Shown: positions 43,423 through 52,325, numbered from the stretch's first letter. The stretch is DNA of 64,000 nt from Paraktedonobacter carboxidivorans (GCA_041156125.1 JBEVTI010000006.1:155234-219233); one strand, 5' to 3'. Numbers and translations: made by a program. The notes: generated by a model not told the origin, from the letters alone.

Positions 43423-43536
43423 CCTCATCTTGCGAACAAGCGTGTTCGCCGGAATTGGCACCATTCCCGCGTGCGTATGACGCAGGAGGGTTGCCGGGCT
43501 TCATCGGGCCGTTTCCCTCCACCTCTCTCGATGAGT
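43423..43536 (-). promoter_or_regulatory. SAM-I (S-box) riboswitch aptamer
   Basis: On the minus strand, from 43536 to 43423, P1 is CTCATC/GATGAG. The conserved S-box blocks follow in order: AGAGGTGGAGGGAAACGGCC, GATGAAGCCCGGCAACC, then GGTGCCAATTCC, and the closing GCGAA...AGATGAGG. These are the SAM-binding core and kink-turn of the SAM-I family. It lies before metK. Confidence 0.93.
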
Positions 43537-43570
43537 CTGTATGGCTAATAGAGAAGTTATTTCATACTCA

Positions 43571-43599
43571 AGTATAGCGATAACGGAAAACACTGTCAA
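43571..43599 (-). promoter_or_regulatory. Consensus sigma-70-type promoter of the metK leader
   Basis: On the minus strand TTGACA (43594-43599) and TATACT (43571-43576) are separated by exactly 17 bases. It lies just before the SAM-I aptamer and should drive metK. Confidence 0.75.
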
Positions 43600-43617
43600 G
43601 TTGTATTGCAGGTTTAA

Positions 43618-43674
43618 TTGTAGAGTTTTTTCGTAGTGAGGCGTCCAGTGCCTCACTACGAAAAAACTCTACAA
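43618..43674. terminator. Hairpin downstream of ahcY, 25-bp perfect arms
   Basis: TTGTAGAGTTTTTTCGTAGT plus GAGGC (43618-43642) pairs perfectly with 43650-43674 around a 7-base loop. It lies 30 bases after the ahcY stop on the minus strand and just before the metK promoter, so it separates the two transcripts. Confidence 0.65.
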
Positions 43675-43704
43675 AAGTGGGTAGGGCCTTGCCCTTAGAC
43701 AGGC

Positions 43705-44973
43705 TTATGTGCCGGATTCCCAGGAGCTGAGGTATTTCTCCTGTTCGGGAGTCAGCGTATCGATTTTTATCCCCATAGCCTGAAGCTTGAGGCGGGCAAT
43801 ATTTTTGTCGATATGTTGCGGTATAGTATAGACGAGTGGCTGCATTTCTTTCGCGTGTATGAGCATATATTCGGCACCAAGGGCCTGGTTTGCAAAGCTC
43901 ATATCCATTACACTGGCGGGATGGCCTTCGGCGGCGGAGAGGTTCACCAGGCGTCCCTCGGCCAGCAGGTGGACCTGGCGCCCATCAGCATAGGTATATT
44001 CGTCTACAAAGTCGCGCACGCGGCGTTTTTTCACTGCGAGCGTCTCCAGGGCTGGAATATTGATCTCATCGTTGAAATGGCCGGAATTGGCTATCAGGGC
44101 TCCATCTTTCATACGCTCCAGGTGCATACGATCAATCACATTGATATCGCCAGTTACCGAGATAAAGATATCGCCTACCGCAGCGGCTTCAACGCCAGGC
44201 ATCACGCGATAGCCATCCATCACCGCTTCCAGCGCGCGCGTAGGATCGACCTCTGTAACGATCACATTCGCGCCCAGACCATGCGCGCGCGAGGCCACAC
44301 CGCGACCGCACCAGCCGTAGCCGAGCACAACTACTGTGCGACCCGCCAGCAGAACATTCGTAGAGCGGATAATCGCGTCAAGCGAGCTCTGACCGGTGCC
44401 ATAGCGATTGTCAAACATATGCTTGGTATCGGACTCATTGACTGCCAGCACGGGGAAGCGCAAGACGCCGGCTTTCTCCATACTGCGCAGGCGAATTACG
44501 CCCGTAGTTGTCTCTTCCAGGCCGGCAATGATATTAGGAATCAGTTCAGTGCGCGTTGTATGCAGCGTTGAAACCAGATCGCAGCCATCATCCATTGTCA
44601 TATTAGGTTTATGGTCCAGTGCGGCATTGATATGGCTATAATAGATCTGCTCATTCTCGCCTTTGATGGCGAAAGTAGGGATGCCGTATTCATTAATCAG
44701 AGCCGAGGCTACATCATCCTGTGTTGAGAGGGGATTGGAGGCGCAGAGCACCAGGTCGGCACCGCCAGCCTTAAGGGTAATCGCGAGATTCGCGGTTTCT
44801 GTTGTGATATGTAAGCACCCTGACATACGCACACCCTTTAAGGGTTGCTCCGCTGCAAAGCGTTCCCGTATCAAACGTAGCACGGGCATATCTTTCGCAG
44901 CCCATTCGATACGGTCTTTGCCGCGTAGTGAGAGGGAGAGATCTTTCACATCTCCCTGGGTTGAAATAGTCAT
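43705..44973 (-). CDS. ahcY: Adenosylhomocysteinase
   Basis: A 422-residue enzyme that cleaves S-adenosylhomocysteine to adenosine and homocysteine. The NAD-binding Rossmann motif is VVLGYGWCGRGVASRAHGLG, and substrate-binding blocks include MSGCLHITTETANL, VKGENEQIYY-like and 'NSGHFNDEI'. The C-terminus ends with the LSSWESGT block that corresponds to the family K-x-x-x-Y region (here LTPEQEKYLSSW). Length fits the short bacterial/archaeal form. AGAAGGAC lies 8 bases before the ATG. It removes the SAH inhibitor made by SAM use, fitting with the adjacent metK. Confidence 0.93.
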   Translation of the reverse strand: MTISTQGDVKDLSLSLRGKDRIEWAAKDMPVLRLIRERFAAEQPLKGVRMSGCLHITTETANLAITLKAGGADLVLCASNPLSTQDDVASALINEYGIPTFAIKGENEQIYYSHINAALDHKPNMTMDDGCDLVSTLHTTRTELIPNIIAGLEETTTGVIRLRSMEKAGVLRFPVLAVNESDTKHMFDNRYGTGQSSLDAIIRSTNVLLAGRTVVVLGYGWCGRGVASRAHGLGANVIVTEVDPTRALEAVMDGYRVMPGVEAAAVGDIFISVTGDINVIDRMHLERMKDGALIANSGHFNDEINIPALETLAVKKRRVRDFVDEYTYADGRQVHLLAEGRLVNLSAAEGHPASVMDMSFANQALGAEYMLIHAKEMQPLVYTIPQHIDKNIARLKLQAMGIKIDTLTPEQEKYLSSWESGT

Positions 44974-45062
44974 TGTTTTTGTCCTTCTTACAGTTTTAAC
45001 ACACCAACATCCAACTGAATTATATCAGAGAAAATTTGGGCGTGCTTTGTTTCATAGAATGT

Positions 45063-46022
45063 TCAGGATATACGCCAGGTAGGATCAAAGTGAGAATATT
45101 CGACCAGCTTTTGATAGCGGGCCGCAACCTCGTCCATCGTCAATGTACGTAGACGGGCTATACTAAAATCTTCGCACGCGAAGGAGCCAATTAAATTGCC
45201 ATGTACCACCGCGCGTTTCAAATGCTCTGAACTATAGTTTCCGCGGTCTGAAGGGGTAACAGTTGAGAGGTAGCCCAGGAAGCCGCCAGCAAAAGAATCG
45301 CCCGCGCCTGTAGGATCGCTAACTTCTTCCAGAGGATAGGTTGGCGCGCTGAAATACGTGCCATCAGCACCGAAGAGTAGGGCACCATAGCTGCCCTGCT
45401 TGACAATTACATATTTCAAGCCCAGCGTGAAAAGATCGCGTACGCCTTTGAAGATGCTGGCCTTCCCCGTGAATTGGCGAACCTCTTCTTCGCTAAGCAG
45501 CAGCACATCAACGCGTTTCATGACTTCGGTCAACTGTTCGCGCGCGGTCATAATCCAGAGTTCCATTGTATCAAGCACTGTCAGGCTGACGCGTGGCGCT
45601 GCCTGGAGCACTTCCATCTGCAGTTCAGGCTGAATATTGGCTAGAAAAAGCAGATCGCTGTCCAGGTACTCTGGTGGCAGAATCGGATGAAAGCCGGCAT
45701 AAACGCCTAGCCGGGTATCCAGCGTCTCGCGGGAGTTCATATCCATATGGTAACGCGCAACCCAGCGAAATGTTGGCCCATCGAGGATTTGCAGCCCGTC
45801 CAGATTAACTGTGCGGCTGCGCCAGAAATTAAGATATTCCTGGGGAAAGTCAGATCCGACGACCGCTACCAGGTTGACCTGACTATAGAGAGATGCCGCG
45901 CTCGTAAAGAAAGAGGCAGCTCCGCCGAGGACCTCCTCAACGCGTTTGAAAGGGGTTTCAACTGTATCAAGAGCTACTGAACCAACAACCAGAATGGACA
46001 AACTTTCCACCTTCTCTTTCAA
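45063..46022 (-). CDS. PfkB family sugar/nucleoside kinase
   Basis: About 319 residues. The ribokinase/PfkB fold is clear: an N-terminal strand-rich lid, GG motif EEVLGGAASFFTSAASL, and the C-terminal catalytic motif DPTGAGDSFAGGFLG with the catalytic Asp and anion hole. It phosphorylates a sugar or nucleoside hydroxyl with ATP. Its position between ahcY and mtnA makes adenosine (from SAH) or 5-methylthioribose likely substrates, by inference only. It begins with TTG in the open frame; a TTG at 46001 with AGAAGG 8 bases upstream is the better ribosome-site match. Confidence 0.75.
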   Translation of the reverse strand: MKEKVESLSILVVGSVALDTVETPFKRVEEVLGGAASFFTSAASLYSQVNLVAVVGSDFPQEYLNFWRSRTVNLDGLQILDGPTFRWVARYHMDMNSRETLDTRLGVYAGFHPILPPEYLDSDLLFLANIQPELQMEVLQAAPRVSLTVLDTMELWIMTAREQLTEVMKRVDVLLLSEEEVRQFTGKASIFKGVRDLFTLGLKYVIVKQGSYGALLFGADGTYFSAPTYPLEEVSDPTGAGDSFAGGFLGYLSTVTPSDRGNYSSEHLKRAVVHGNLIGSFACEDFSIARLRTLTMDEVAARYQKLVEYSHFDPTWRIS

Positions 46023-46041
46023 AAAGCATTAGTAAGTAACA

Positions 46042-46686
46042 TCAAATAGGAGTTGCATCGTTGAGATGCTCAATTACACCATCAAGAAAAGCCAATGTAT
46101 TGCCAAATTTCGCGCGTGCCATCTCGCGGGCCGGGTCTGTATTAAGTGACTGGAAAAGATCGACAAAACGCTCTTCAATGTGCCGTAGAATGGCGCAGAG
46201 CACCTCGCCGTTCACCGCGCGATTGGGATAGCGCGCGCCAAACTCGATGAGCGATGTCACCACAGCCAGGCCGCTTAACCGGCCCAGTTTATCGGCGTCA
46301 TAAATAATGCGCGCCTCCAAGGGGAGAGAAGCACGTTCTTCTGCTGCAACCACCATTGTGTGCCCCAGAATGATCTTCTCTACCGTATCTATCAGTTCTT
46401 TCTCGGCCTCAAGCTTACTCAGAAATTCTATAGCCATTTCTGCCGACCTGGTGTGGTGATCCTGGAAACCAGACTCGATTGTCGAAATGTTATGAAGATA
46501 CGCGGAAATCACCAGTGCGTCAGTATATACCTTATTAGCCTCTTCATTGGCCTCTTCATCCGCGCTTTCCATCTCCAGGGCTAGCATCTTACATGTCGCC
46601 ACAACGGCACTGATATAGCGAAATCCTTCCTGTCCCATTACAGATTCAGCATACTTCGCAACGGCCTGTACAACTTCTGATTCCAT
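46042..46686 (-). CDS. HD-domain-like protein with altered HD dyad
   Basis: About 214 residues, all-helical. It shows HD-superfamily blocks: YLHNIST (the usual His-Asp is His-Asn), DHHTRSAEMA (His-His), IILGHT and ARIIYDADKLGRLS. This is the layout of small HD phosphohydrolases, but loss of the dyad Asp could reduce metal binding. The ATG at 46686 starts 5 bases after the mtnA stop, with AGAGG about 11 bases upstream inside the mtnA end, so it is in the mtnA operon. A role in nucleotide dephosphorylation of the SAM salvage route is possible. Confidence 0.65.
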   Translation of the reverse strand: MESEVVQAVAKYAESVMGQEGFRYISAVVATCKMLALEMESADEEANEEANKVYTDALVISAYLHNISTIESGFQDHHTRSAEMAIEFLSKLEAEKELIDTVEKIILGHTMVVAAEERASLPLEARIIYDADKLGRLSGLAVVTSLIEFGARYPNRAVNGEVLCAILRHIEERFVDLFQSLNTDPAREMARAKFGNTLAFLDGVIEHLNDATPI

Positions 46687-46691
46687 GGGCG

Positions 46692-47810
46692 TTAAACCTC
46701 TTCCAGATGATGATAGCCCGCACAAAGCGCTGGCAAGGACTCAGTAAACGGTGGTCGAGCCACGCCTACCTCGGTGACCAGCGCGGTTATGTAGGCGTGA
46801 GGTGTTACGTCAAACGCGGGGTTCGCTACATGAACTCCAGCGGGAGCGATCATGTTGCCGCCGATGGTAGTTACCTCTGCAGTGTCGCGTTGTTCGATAG
46901 GGATAGACGCCCCGGATGGCAGCGTTAAATCAATGGTTGAACGCGGCGCAACTACATAGAACGGGATGCCATGGGCTTGCGCAAGGATGCCGAGACCATA
47001 GGTGCCGATTTTATTCGCCACATCGCCATTAGCCGCGATACGATCAGCACCGACAAAGACCGCGTTAATGCCGCCGTGGCGCATAAAATGGGCGGCCATA
47101 TTATCAGTAATCAGTGTCAGTGGAATACCTGCTTGCTGTAGTTCCCAGGCAGTCAGGCGTGCTCCCTGTAAGATTGGACGCGTCTCATCCACAAAGACAT
47201 GAATTTGTTTACCGGATTGGTGAGCCACATAGACTGGTGCCAGACCACTGCCGAGACCAGTAGTTGCCAGAGCTCCAGCATTGCAATGCGTCAGCAACGT
47301 TGCCTGGCTGGGAATCAGGTCCGCGCCATAGCGACCCATGGCCAGGCAGGCCGCGACATCTTCATCGGCTATCGTCTGCGCCTCATATTGGAGTTGCGTA
47401 ATTACTATGGGAAGCGCGCTATGCGTATCCAGCAAGAGTTGTGAACGCCGCAACATACGCGCCACGGCCCAGGGAAGATTAACCGCGGTCGGGCGGGCCC
47501 GTAGCAAGAGCTGCCCAGCCGTCTCCAGGTGTGAGCGGACCTCAGACACCGTCAGAGCCGGGCCGCGCTCATGCCAGAGGCGGGTGAGAGCCAGTGCCAT
47601 ACCAAAGGCCGCGGTCACTCCGATGACTGGAGCGCCTCGCACCTTCAGAGAACGGATGGCAGCGGCTACCTGTGCTTCGTGACGCAAAACGAGATAGCAT
47701 ACCTGATGCGGGAGCGCAGACTGGTCTAGCAGGTGGATAGACCCGCCCTCATTGTCATTTTCCCACCAGACGGTGCGTACACCTGTGGGTAATTGCCCCT
47801 CGGCCTGCAT
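46692..47810 (-). CDS. mtnA: S-methyl-5-thioribose-1-phosphate isomerase
   Basis: About 372 residues. The conserved blocks are VRGAPVIGVTAAFGMALAL, the catalytic Cys in LLTHCNAGALATTGLGSGLAP, FVDETRPILQGARLTAWEL, and the catalytic Asp in VFVGADRIAANGDVANKIGTY. It converts 5-methylthioribose-1-phosphate to methylthioribulose-1-phosphate in methionine salvage. The frame is open to 47996, but the ATG at 47810 has GAGAGGG about 9 bases upstream and gives the family N-terminus. It heads the operon with the HD-like gene and probably the PfkB kinase. Confidence 0.9.
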   Translation of the reverse strand: MQAEGQLPTGVRTVWWENDNEGGSIHLLDQSALPHQVCYLVLRHEAQVAAAIRSLKVRGAPVIGVTAAFGMALALTRLWHERGPALTVSEVRSHLETAGQLLLRARPTAVNLPWAVARMLRRSQLLLDTHSALPIVITQLQYEAQTIADEDVAACLAMGRYGADLIPSQATLLTHCNAGALATTGLGSGLAPVYVAHQSGKQIHVFVDETRPILQGARLTAWELQQAGIPLTLITDNMAAHFMRHGGINAVFVGADRIAANGDVANKIGTYGLGILAQAHGIPFYVVAPRSTIDLTLPSGASIPIEQRDTAEVTTIGGNMIAPAGVHVANPAFDVTPHAYITALVTEVGVARPPFTESLPALCAGYHHLEEV

Positions 47811-48201
47811 AATCGAGTACCCTCTCCTCATCAACACAAATAGATGACACATATTGTCACAGAAGGTATATTCTCCCGCGAAATCCATTCTATCATACGA
47901 TAGCCGAACCGTCAGCAAGGATTTCCCCCCAAATAGTACTAAACCCAGGCTCAAGCATTTCAGGGAATTGCGCAAATATGCTACCATGATGAACAATAAA
48001 TCATACGCAAGCCGTTATTTTCAAGCTGATCAGGATGTTACTGAAAGCGTTGATTGTCCGTTCCACTACACAGAAGGATGAAAAGTCTTTCCACCTCGCC
48101 CTAACCCGTTGGTGGGCTATGCGAGCCGGAAGGAGGGTCGTCTATCACCTGAATTGGAACGGACAGGTTGATAGCTCTAGCCGCCGGAAGGGACGTAGCG
48201 C
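47811..48201. other. Divergent region between mtnA and the second ECF sigma gene
   Basis: No gene supported. It should contain both promoters. A short frame at 47854-48081 has no ribosome site. GCCGGAAGGGA lies about 9 bases before the sigma ATG at 48202 and fixes that start. Confidence 0.35.
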
Positions 48202-48735
48202 ATGGCCAGGGTGGAAACCAGGGAAAATACCTGGTCCTTCGAGCAAATTTACGACGAGTATAAAACACCTATCTATAACTATGTCTACCATCTGGTAGGA
48301 GACCGCGAGCAGGCAGACGACCTGACTCAGGATACCTTTTTGAAAGCGTTTCGCGCGCTGCCCAAAATGGATGCGAACCTGAAGTTGTCGGCCTGGTTGT
48401 ATCGTATTGCGACTAATACTGCGTACGATGCTTTGCGTCGTCGTAAACTGATCGCCTGGTTGCCCTGGCAAGATCTTGACCACGAGCCAGCGGACGTTGA
48501 AAGCGCGGACCCCCAGGAGATCTATGGCACGACGGAACTCGTTCGCGCAGCTCTGCGACGGATGCCACAGCAGTATCGGGCAGCTTTACTCCTGTATACT
48601 CAGGAGGGCTTTTCATATAGCGAAATTGCTCAGGCTTTAAATATTGCTGAGAGCGGTGTCAAGATGTATCTTTCCCGCGCGCGCCAGTCGTTTCGTGAAC
48701 ATTACCGCGCGTTGGAACAAGGAGGCAACAAATGA
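48202..48735 (+). CDS. ECF-type RNA polymerase sigma factor
   Basis: A 177-residue sigma factor. Region 2 is WSFEQIYDEYKTPIYNYVYHLV...ADDLTQDTFLKAFRAL (about 10-55), and region 4 is FSYSEIAQALNIAESGVKMY with SRARQSF after it (about 130-165). It is a compact relative of the 35306 factor and shares the same gene arrangement: its TGA stop overlaps the ATG of a membrane anti-sigma gene (ATGA). GGAAGGGA lies 9 bases before the start. Confidence 0.92.
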   Translation: MARVETRENTWSFEQIYDEYKTPIYNYVYHLVGDREQADDLTQDTFLKAFRALPKMDANLKLSAWLYRIATNTAYDALRRRKLIAWLPWQDLDHEPADVESADPQEIYGTTELVRAALRRMPQQYRAALLLYTQEGFSYSEIAQALNIAESGVKMYLSRARQSFREHYRALEQGGNK

Positions 48736-50681
48736 ATTGCGAGCAGGTCGAGGAGCGGCTAAGTGCCTACCTTGACAATATGCTCGTCTCCGAAGAAAGT
48801 CGGGAAGTGGCTATTCATTTGCGCTCCTGTCCACACTGTACGCGGCTGCTGGCGGAGTTGAGCCAGTATGATATGCTTTTAGCGCGGTTGCCGCGTGTCA
48901 GTCCCTCGCTAGCATTGCGCGAACGCCTTTTCGCGCTTGCTGAGGTACGGGAACTTGGCGAAACGCCTGGTCACTCGCCTCATACGTTTTCTGCAAATGC
49001 CCAGACACAACCTCTCATGCCTTATTCCCGTCCAACTTTAGACATGCGCGATCCGCGCAATCAGCCGCGTCTGCTTGCCTTGCCTGGAGATCGTGATCCA
49101 CAATGGCAATTGCCGCTGCGGGATATGGAGATACCACCAACTCCCCCTACCGTGGAACTTCGTCCTGCCTCCCGCTCCTATCCGGCCCAACGCTACCATC
49201 CATCTGCCGCGCGCAAACGCTGGTTTTCGCCCTTAAAGGTCGCCCTGCTTGCCGTCCTGCTGATAACTTTAGGCGCTGCCAGCCTCCTGGGCCTCAGCCT
49301 ACGTCACCAGCCCGACAATGTCAGCCTGAGCGGAGCAATTACACCACCCGCGGGTCCCTTCACGGGACAGTCTCTGCCTCTGGCAGCGGGTTCGCGCTTT
49401 GTCTTTTTGCGTGCTGGGACACTGTGGAGCACCCTGGTCGATGGAGGCCAGCACCAGCCGGAGCGACTGACGCCCGTAAACGTGACAGTGGCCGCCGGGT
49501 GGGTGGTTAATCCACCTCAGGGCAATCAGGATGCTGGCGATTTACTGGCCTATATCGACAGCCAGGGCGGGCACATTCATACCATTCGCAGCGATAGCCA
49601 GCAAGATACAGCAGTCCCCCTTGCGCTTCTCCAGAGCAGCCAGGCCACAGTCTGGCAGGAGACCAGCGGGCAGATCATCCTTAAAAGCCTGGCATGGTCG
49701 CCTGATAGTAGTTCGCTTGCCTTTGTGGCCGATCCGGCTGGCAGCGGGCAGACCGGCCTCTATCTCTTTACGCCCGTTACAGGCGCGGTTCGCCAACTCG
49801 CGGGGGACCTCAAAGGCAGCATTGCTCACCCTATCTGGTCGCCAGACGGCACGCGCCTGGCTTTTACGCTGGCCCATGATAATGTGGTAAGTGTACTGGA
49901 TTATAACGTGCAAAGCCGGAGCGTGTTGGATCTGAGCAATCTTCCTGCTGCTCAAGGCAGTGGTCTGGCAGGCGTGCTGGCCTTAAACTGGTTTTCTAGC
50001 GGCGGACAGGTCGCTGTAACCTGGTCGCTGGGTTCAATTGGCCATATTAGCAGCATATGGGTTCATCGCGTAGGCACAGACGGAACTATCTATCCTCAAC
50101 TCCTGACCAGTGGAACCTATCTCCAGGCCCTGTATAGTCCAGGTAGCAATAATCAGACCGGAGGCTGGTTGCTAGTCTCATCTGTCGTGGGCCAGGCGGG
50201 AGACCTCTGGCGTCTGAATCTGACGGCGGGCGGTCAACTTCTACGTCTTAGCCAGGGCAAAGAGGTCGGCTTTGCGCTCTGGTCCCCCGATGGTTCTGGC
50301 GCTTTCTATCTTGATAGAATGACGAACGGTCTGGGCAACGGCCACCTGCTCAATGTGATTACCGGCGCCGATCAACTTCTTCCTGATCAGGCCATGGCAA
50401 GTCCCGCGCCCGACTGGTCAACTGACGGTTTGCAACTGGCTTATAGCACAGACACACGGATTGACATTGTGTCTAGCCACAACAGTGCTCAAGTGACACG
50501 CTTGCATCTGAGTGGCTCTATCACAAATCTCTCCTGGTCTCCCGCGACCGCTCACCAACTTATCGCCTCTCTGGATGGTCAGAACTCTGGTCTCTACCTG
50601 GTTGATGTTCAGCGGAACAGCGCGCGTCTGCTTGATGGCGTGGGCATCACCAGCGCGCTCCAGTGGACTCAAATCCCCTGA
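48732..50681 (+). CDS. Giant anti-sigma factor with TolB-like propeller
   Basis: A 649-residue protein. Residues 1-45 are the zinc-finger anti-sigma domain with HLRSCPHC (H-x3-C-x2-C). A 110-residue linker and a membrane helix at about 162-187 (VALLAVLLITLGAASLLGLSL) follow. Outside is a TolB/WD40-like beta-propeller with the repeated W-S-P-D motif: LAWSPDSSSLAF, IWSPDGTRLAF, LWSPDGSGAFY, DWSTDGLQLAY, LSWSPATAHQL. The propeller probably senses a protein or glycan ligand and controls the sigma factor. It parallels the 36115 protein but with a clearer TolB signature. Confidence 0.88.
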   Translation: MNCEQVEERLSAYLDNMLVSEESREVAIHLRSCPHCTRLLAELSQYDMLLARLPRVSPSLALRERLFALAEVRELGETPGHSPHTFSANAQTQPLMPYSRPTLDMRDPRNQPRLLALPGDRDPQWQLPLRDMEIPPTPPTVELRPASRSYPAQRYHPSAARKRWFSPLKVALLAVLLITLGAASLLGLSLRHQPDNVSLSGAITPPAGPFTGQSLPLAAGSRFVFLRAGTLWSTLVDGGQHQPERLTPVNVTVAAGWVVNPPQGNQDAGDLLAYIDSQGGHIHTIRSDSQQDTAVPLALLQSSQATVWQETSGQIILKSLAWSPDSSSLAFVADPAGSGQTGLYLFTPVTGAVRQLAGDLKGSIAHPIWSPDGTRLAFTLAHDNVVSVLDYNVQSRSVLDLSNLPAAQGSGLAGVLALNWFSSGGQVAVTWSLGSIGHISSIWVHRVGTDGTIYPQLLTSGTYLQALYSPGSNNQTGGWLLVSSVVGQAGDLWRLNLTAGGQLLRLSQGKEVGFALWSPDGSGAFYLDRMTNGLGNGHLLNVITGADQLLPDQAMASPAPDWSTDGLQLAYSTDTRIDIVSSHNSAQVTRLHLSGSITNLSWSPATAHQLIASLDGQNSGLYLVDVQRNSARLLDGVGITSALQWTQIP

Positions 50682-50910
50682 TTGCTTATGCTCCGCTGCA
50701 GGTCCCTAGCATAAAAACAAGCCTATTTTCTCTTGAGCTTGAGATTTCTCTAAGAGACCCATCGGTGATTTTCACACAATTTTCACATAAGCAAGAAGCT
50801 TCTTAGCGACAAATTAATGAGTAATCAGTATAGTGATCAGTGAACTGTTATGTCCCTAATCGCTTAGAGATGTTAGCGGGTTTTTATGTGTGATTGGAGG
50901 AGAAGAAACT

Positions 50911-51864
50911 ATGCCACAAAGTATTTCTACGGAACCATTAGCCCGAATGGTACGCTCGATAATGCTTCAAAAGCGCACAGGTATCTTGCGAGTAGAGCAG
51001 TTAGCGGGGAAATGGGCAGAGCGGGGAGAAATCTACTTTGAAAATGGTTCCCTTGTACGTGCATATACTGAGCGTGAGATGGGAAAAGCAGCATTACAAT
51101 GTATCAGTGAATGGAAGCAGATTACCTGCTCTTTTCAGAGCGTTAGCAGGCCACCCTACCCTGCTATGACTCCTACAGGGGCATTGCCACCAGGCTCATC
51201 TGCCTCCTGGGAGGATGACCGTTCCCCCTACCCTGCCACAACTCCTATAAGGGCATTGCCGCAGAAGCAGAAGAGAGAGGATCTTCAATCTCGTTTGTTC
51301 GCTCAAACCGATCCTCTGGCGCGCCTACCCGCGTTGAGAGACCCGGATTTGCGCGAAACTTCCGCGAACCAGCCTTTGTTGGACAGAGAGAAGACCACCC
51401 ACCCTCTTAACGCGCGTCATGCCGAAATGTTGCTATCCGCACAGATGCAGCAAGTAGGGTCGCCAACCAATCAATCTCTTGTCCTGCATGGTACAAGGCT
51501 AGAGACCTATACGCCTGAACAACCAGCAAGATCGGCGCGTTCTGTTCAATACTGGACCACTCATCTGGCTTCTGAACTTGGAACACTTCCTATGCCGCGC
51601 GAAATCTCTCCTACACAGCGCTTTGATCCTTTAGTAGAAGAGAAGCGTCCTGGACGCAAAGCTGTCTTTAAGACCTGTGCCGTGGTTTCTATTGCGCAGA
51701 CCATTCGACAAATGGAGCGCCGGGCGCGCCTGGTCTTTATTCTGCTAGATGGGCAGCGAACGGTTGAGGATATCGCTCGTCTGACGCACCAGAGCGAGTA
51801 CGAAGTAGAACAAATCCTGATAAATTTGACGCAGAACGGCTATAGCCAGTATTTGCAGGGCTGA
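50911..51864 (+). CDS. DUF4388 (PatA N-terminal-like) protein with C-terminal winged-helix-like domain
   Basis: About 317 residues. Residues 5-80 match DUF4388: LARMVRSIMLQKRTGILRVE, then GEIYFENGSLVRAYTERE with the Asn-Gly turn and alanine helix. A disordered Pro-rich middle (80-225) carries two near-repeats (PPYPAMTPTGALPP and SPYPATTPIRALPQ). The C-terminal 70 residues look like a small winged helix (ILLDGQRTVEDIARLTHQSE, then VEQILINLTQNGY). DUF4388 proteins act in signalling, often near two-component and GTPase systems. GGAGGAG lies 8 bases before the ATG at 50911. Confidence 0.7.
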   Translation: MPQSISTEPLARMVRSIMLQKRTGILRVEQLAGKWAERGEIYFENGSLVRAYTEREMGKAALQCISEWKQITCSFQSVSRPPYPAMTPTGALPPGSSASWEDDRSPYPATTPIRALPQKQKREDLQSRLFAQTDPLARLPALRDPDLRETSANQPLLDREKTTHPLNARHAEMLLSAQMQQVGSPTNQSLVLHGTRLETYTPEQPARSARSVQYWTTHLASELGTLPMPREISPTQRFDPLVEEKRPGRKAVFKTCAVVSIAQTIRQMERRARLVFILLDGQRTVEDIARLTHQSEYEVEQILINLTQNGYSQYLQG

Positions 51865-52097
51865 AAACCCTCAATTTCAAGAGAAGATTTCGCTCGTTTG
51901 AGTTATGATATTGTGTTAATATGTAAGAGAACATTTTACAAAGTAATGCACTTCTTAAAAAGGTGTGACATAGCCTTTAGGGATAAATTCTGATTTCAAA
52001 AGAAAAAGGGCAGGGGAGGAGAAGCAAGGAAAGGGTGAATTTTCTTACAAGGGAAAAATTGCTCTAAAAAGTGATAACTAAACGCTTCCTCGTGCGT

Positions 52098-52308
52098 TAT
52101 AATAAATAGGCCAGGGAAGGAAGGCGGAATATACGTGAGCAAGCAGATCCACCTCGACGAGCAAGCTTGGAGCGTATGTTTACGATTACGTGCAACCTTT
52201 TCCCCATGGGGTTAGCACGCGCCCCTTCTAGAGTCGCGCGTTGCTACAGGCAATAGCGTGGTAAGGAGTGAACGAGCTGGCACCCCGTTCGCTCCTTACT
52301 TTTATTTT
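52098..52308 (+). ncRNA. Candidate small structured RNA with intrinsic terminator
   Basis: A TATAAT box at 52098-52103 starts the unit; the -35 is weak. About 200 bases follow with no open reading frame and several stems: CCCCATGGGG at about 52202, a CGCGTTGC/GCAATAGCG stem at about 52236-52258, and a terminal GTAAGGAGTGAACG/CGTTCGCTCCTTAC hairpin (52261-52299) directly followed by TTTTATTTT. It lies in the 461-base gap between two convergent genes, so it is not a leader of either. No known RNA class was recognised. The same terminator also serves the ABC exporter region from the other side. Confidence 0.45.
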
Positions 52309-52325
52309 GGCCCTCTACAGTTTGT

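Noticed and set aside
47854..48081. 75-codon plus-strand frame
   Set aside because: No ribosome site, no domain, and it lies in the likely divergent promoter region.
52275..52299. T-box-like TGGCACC in the terminator of the candidate RNA
   Set aside because: The full AGGGTGGCACCGCGG core is missing and no gene lies downstream on that strand.
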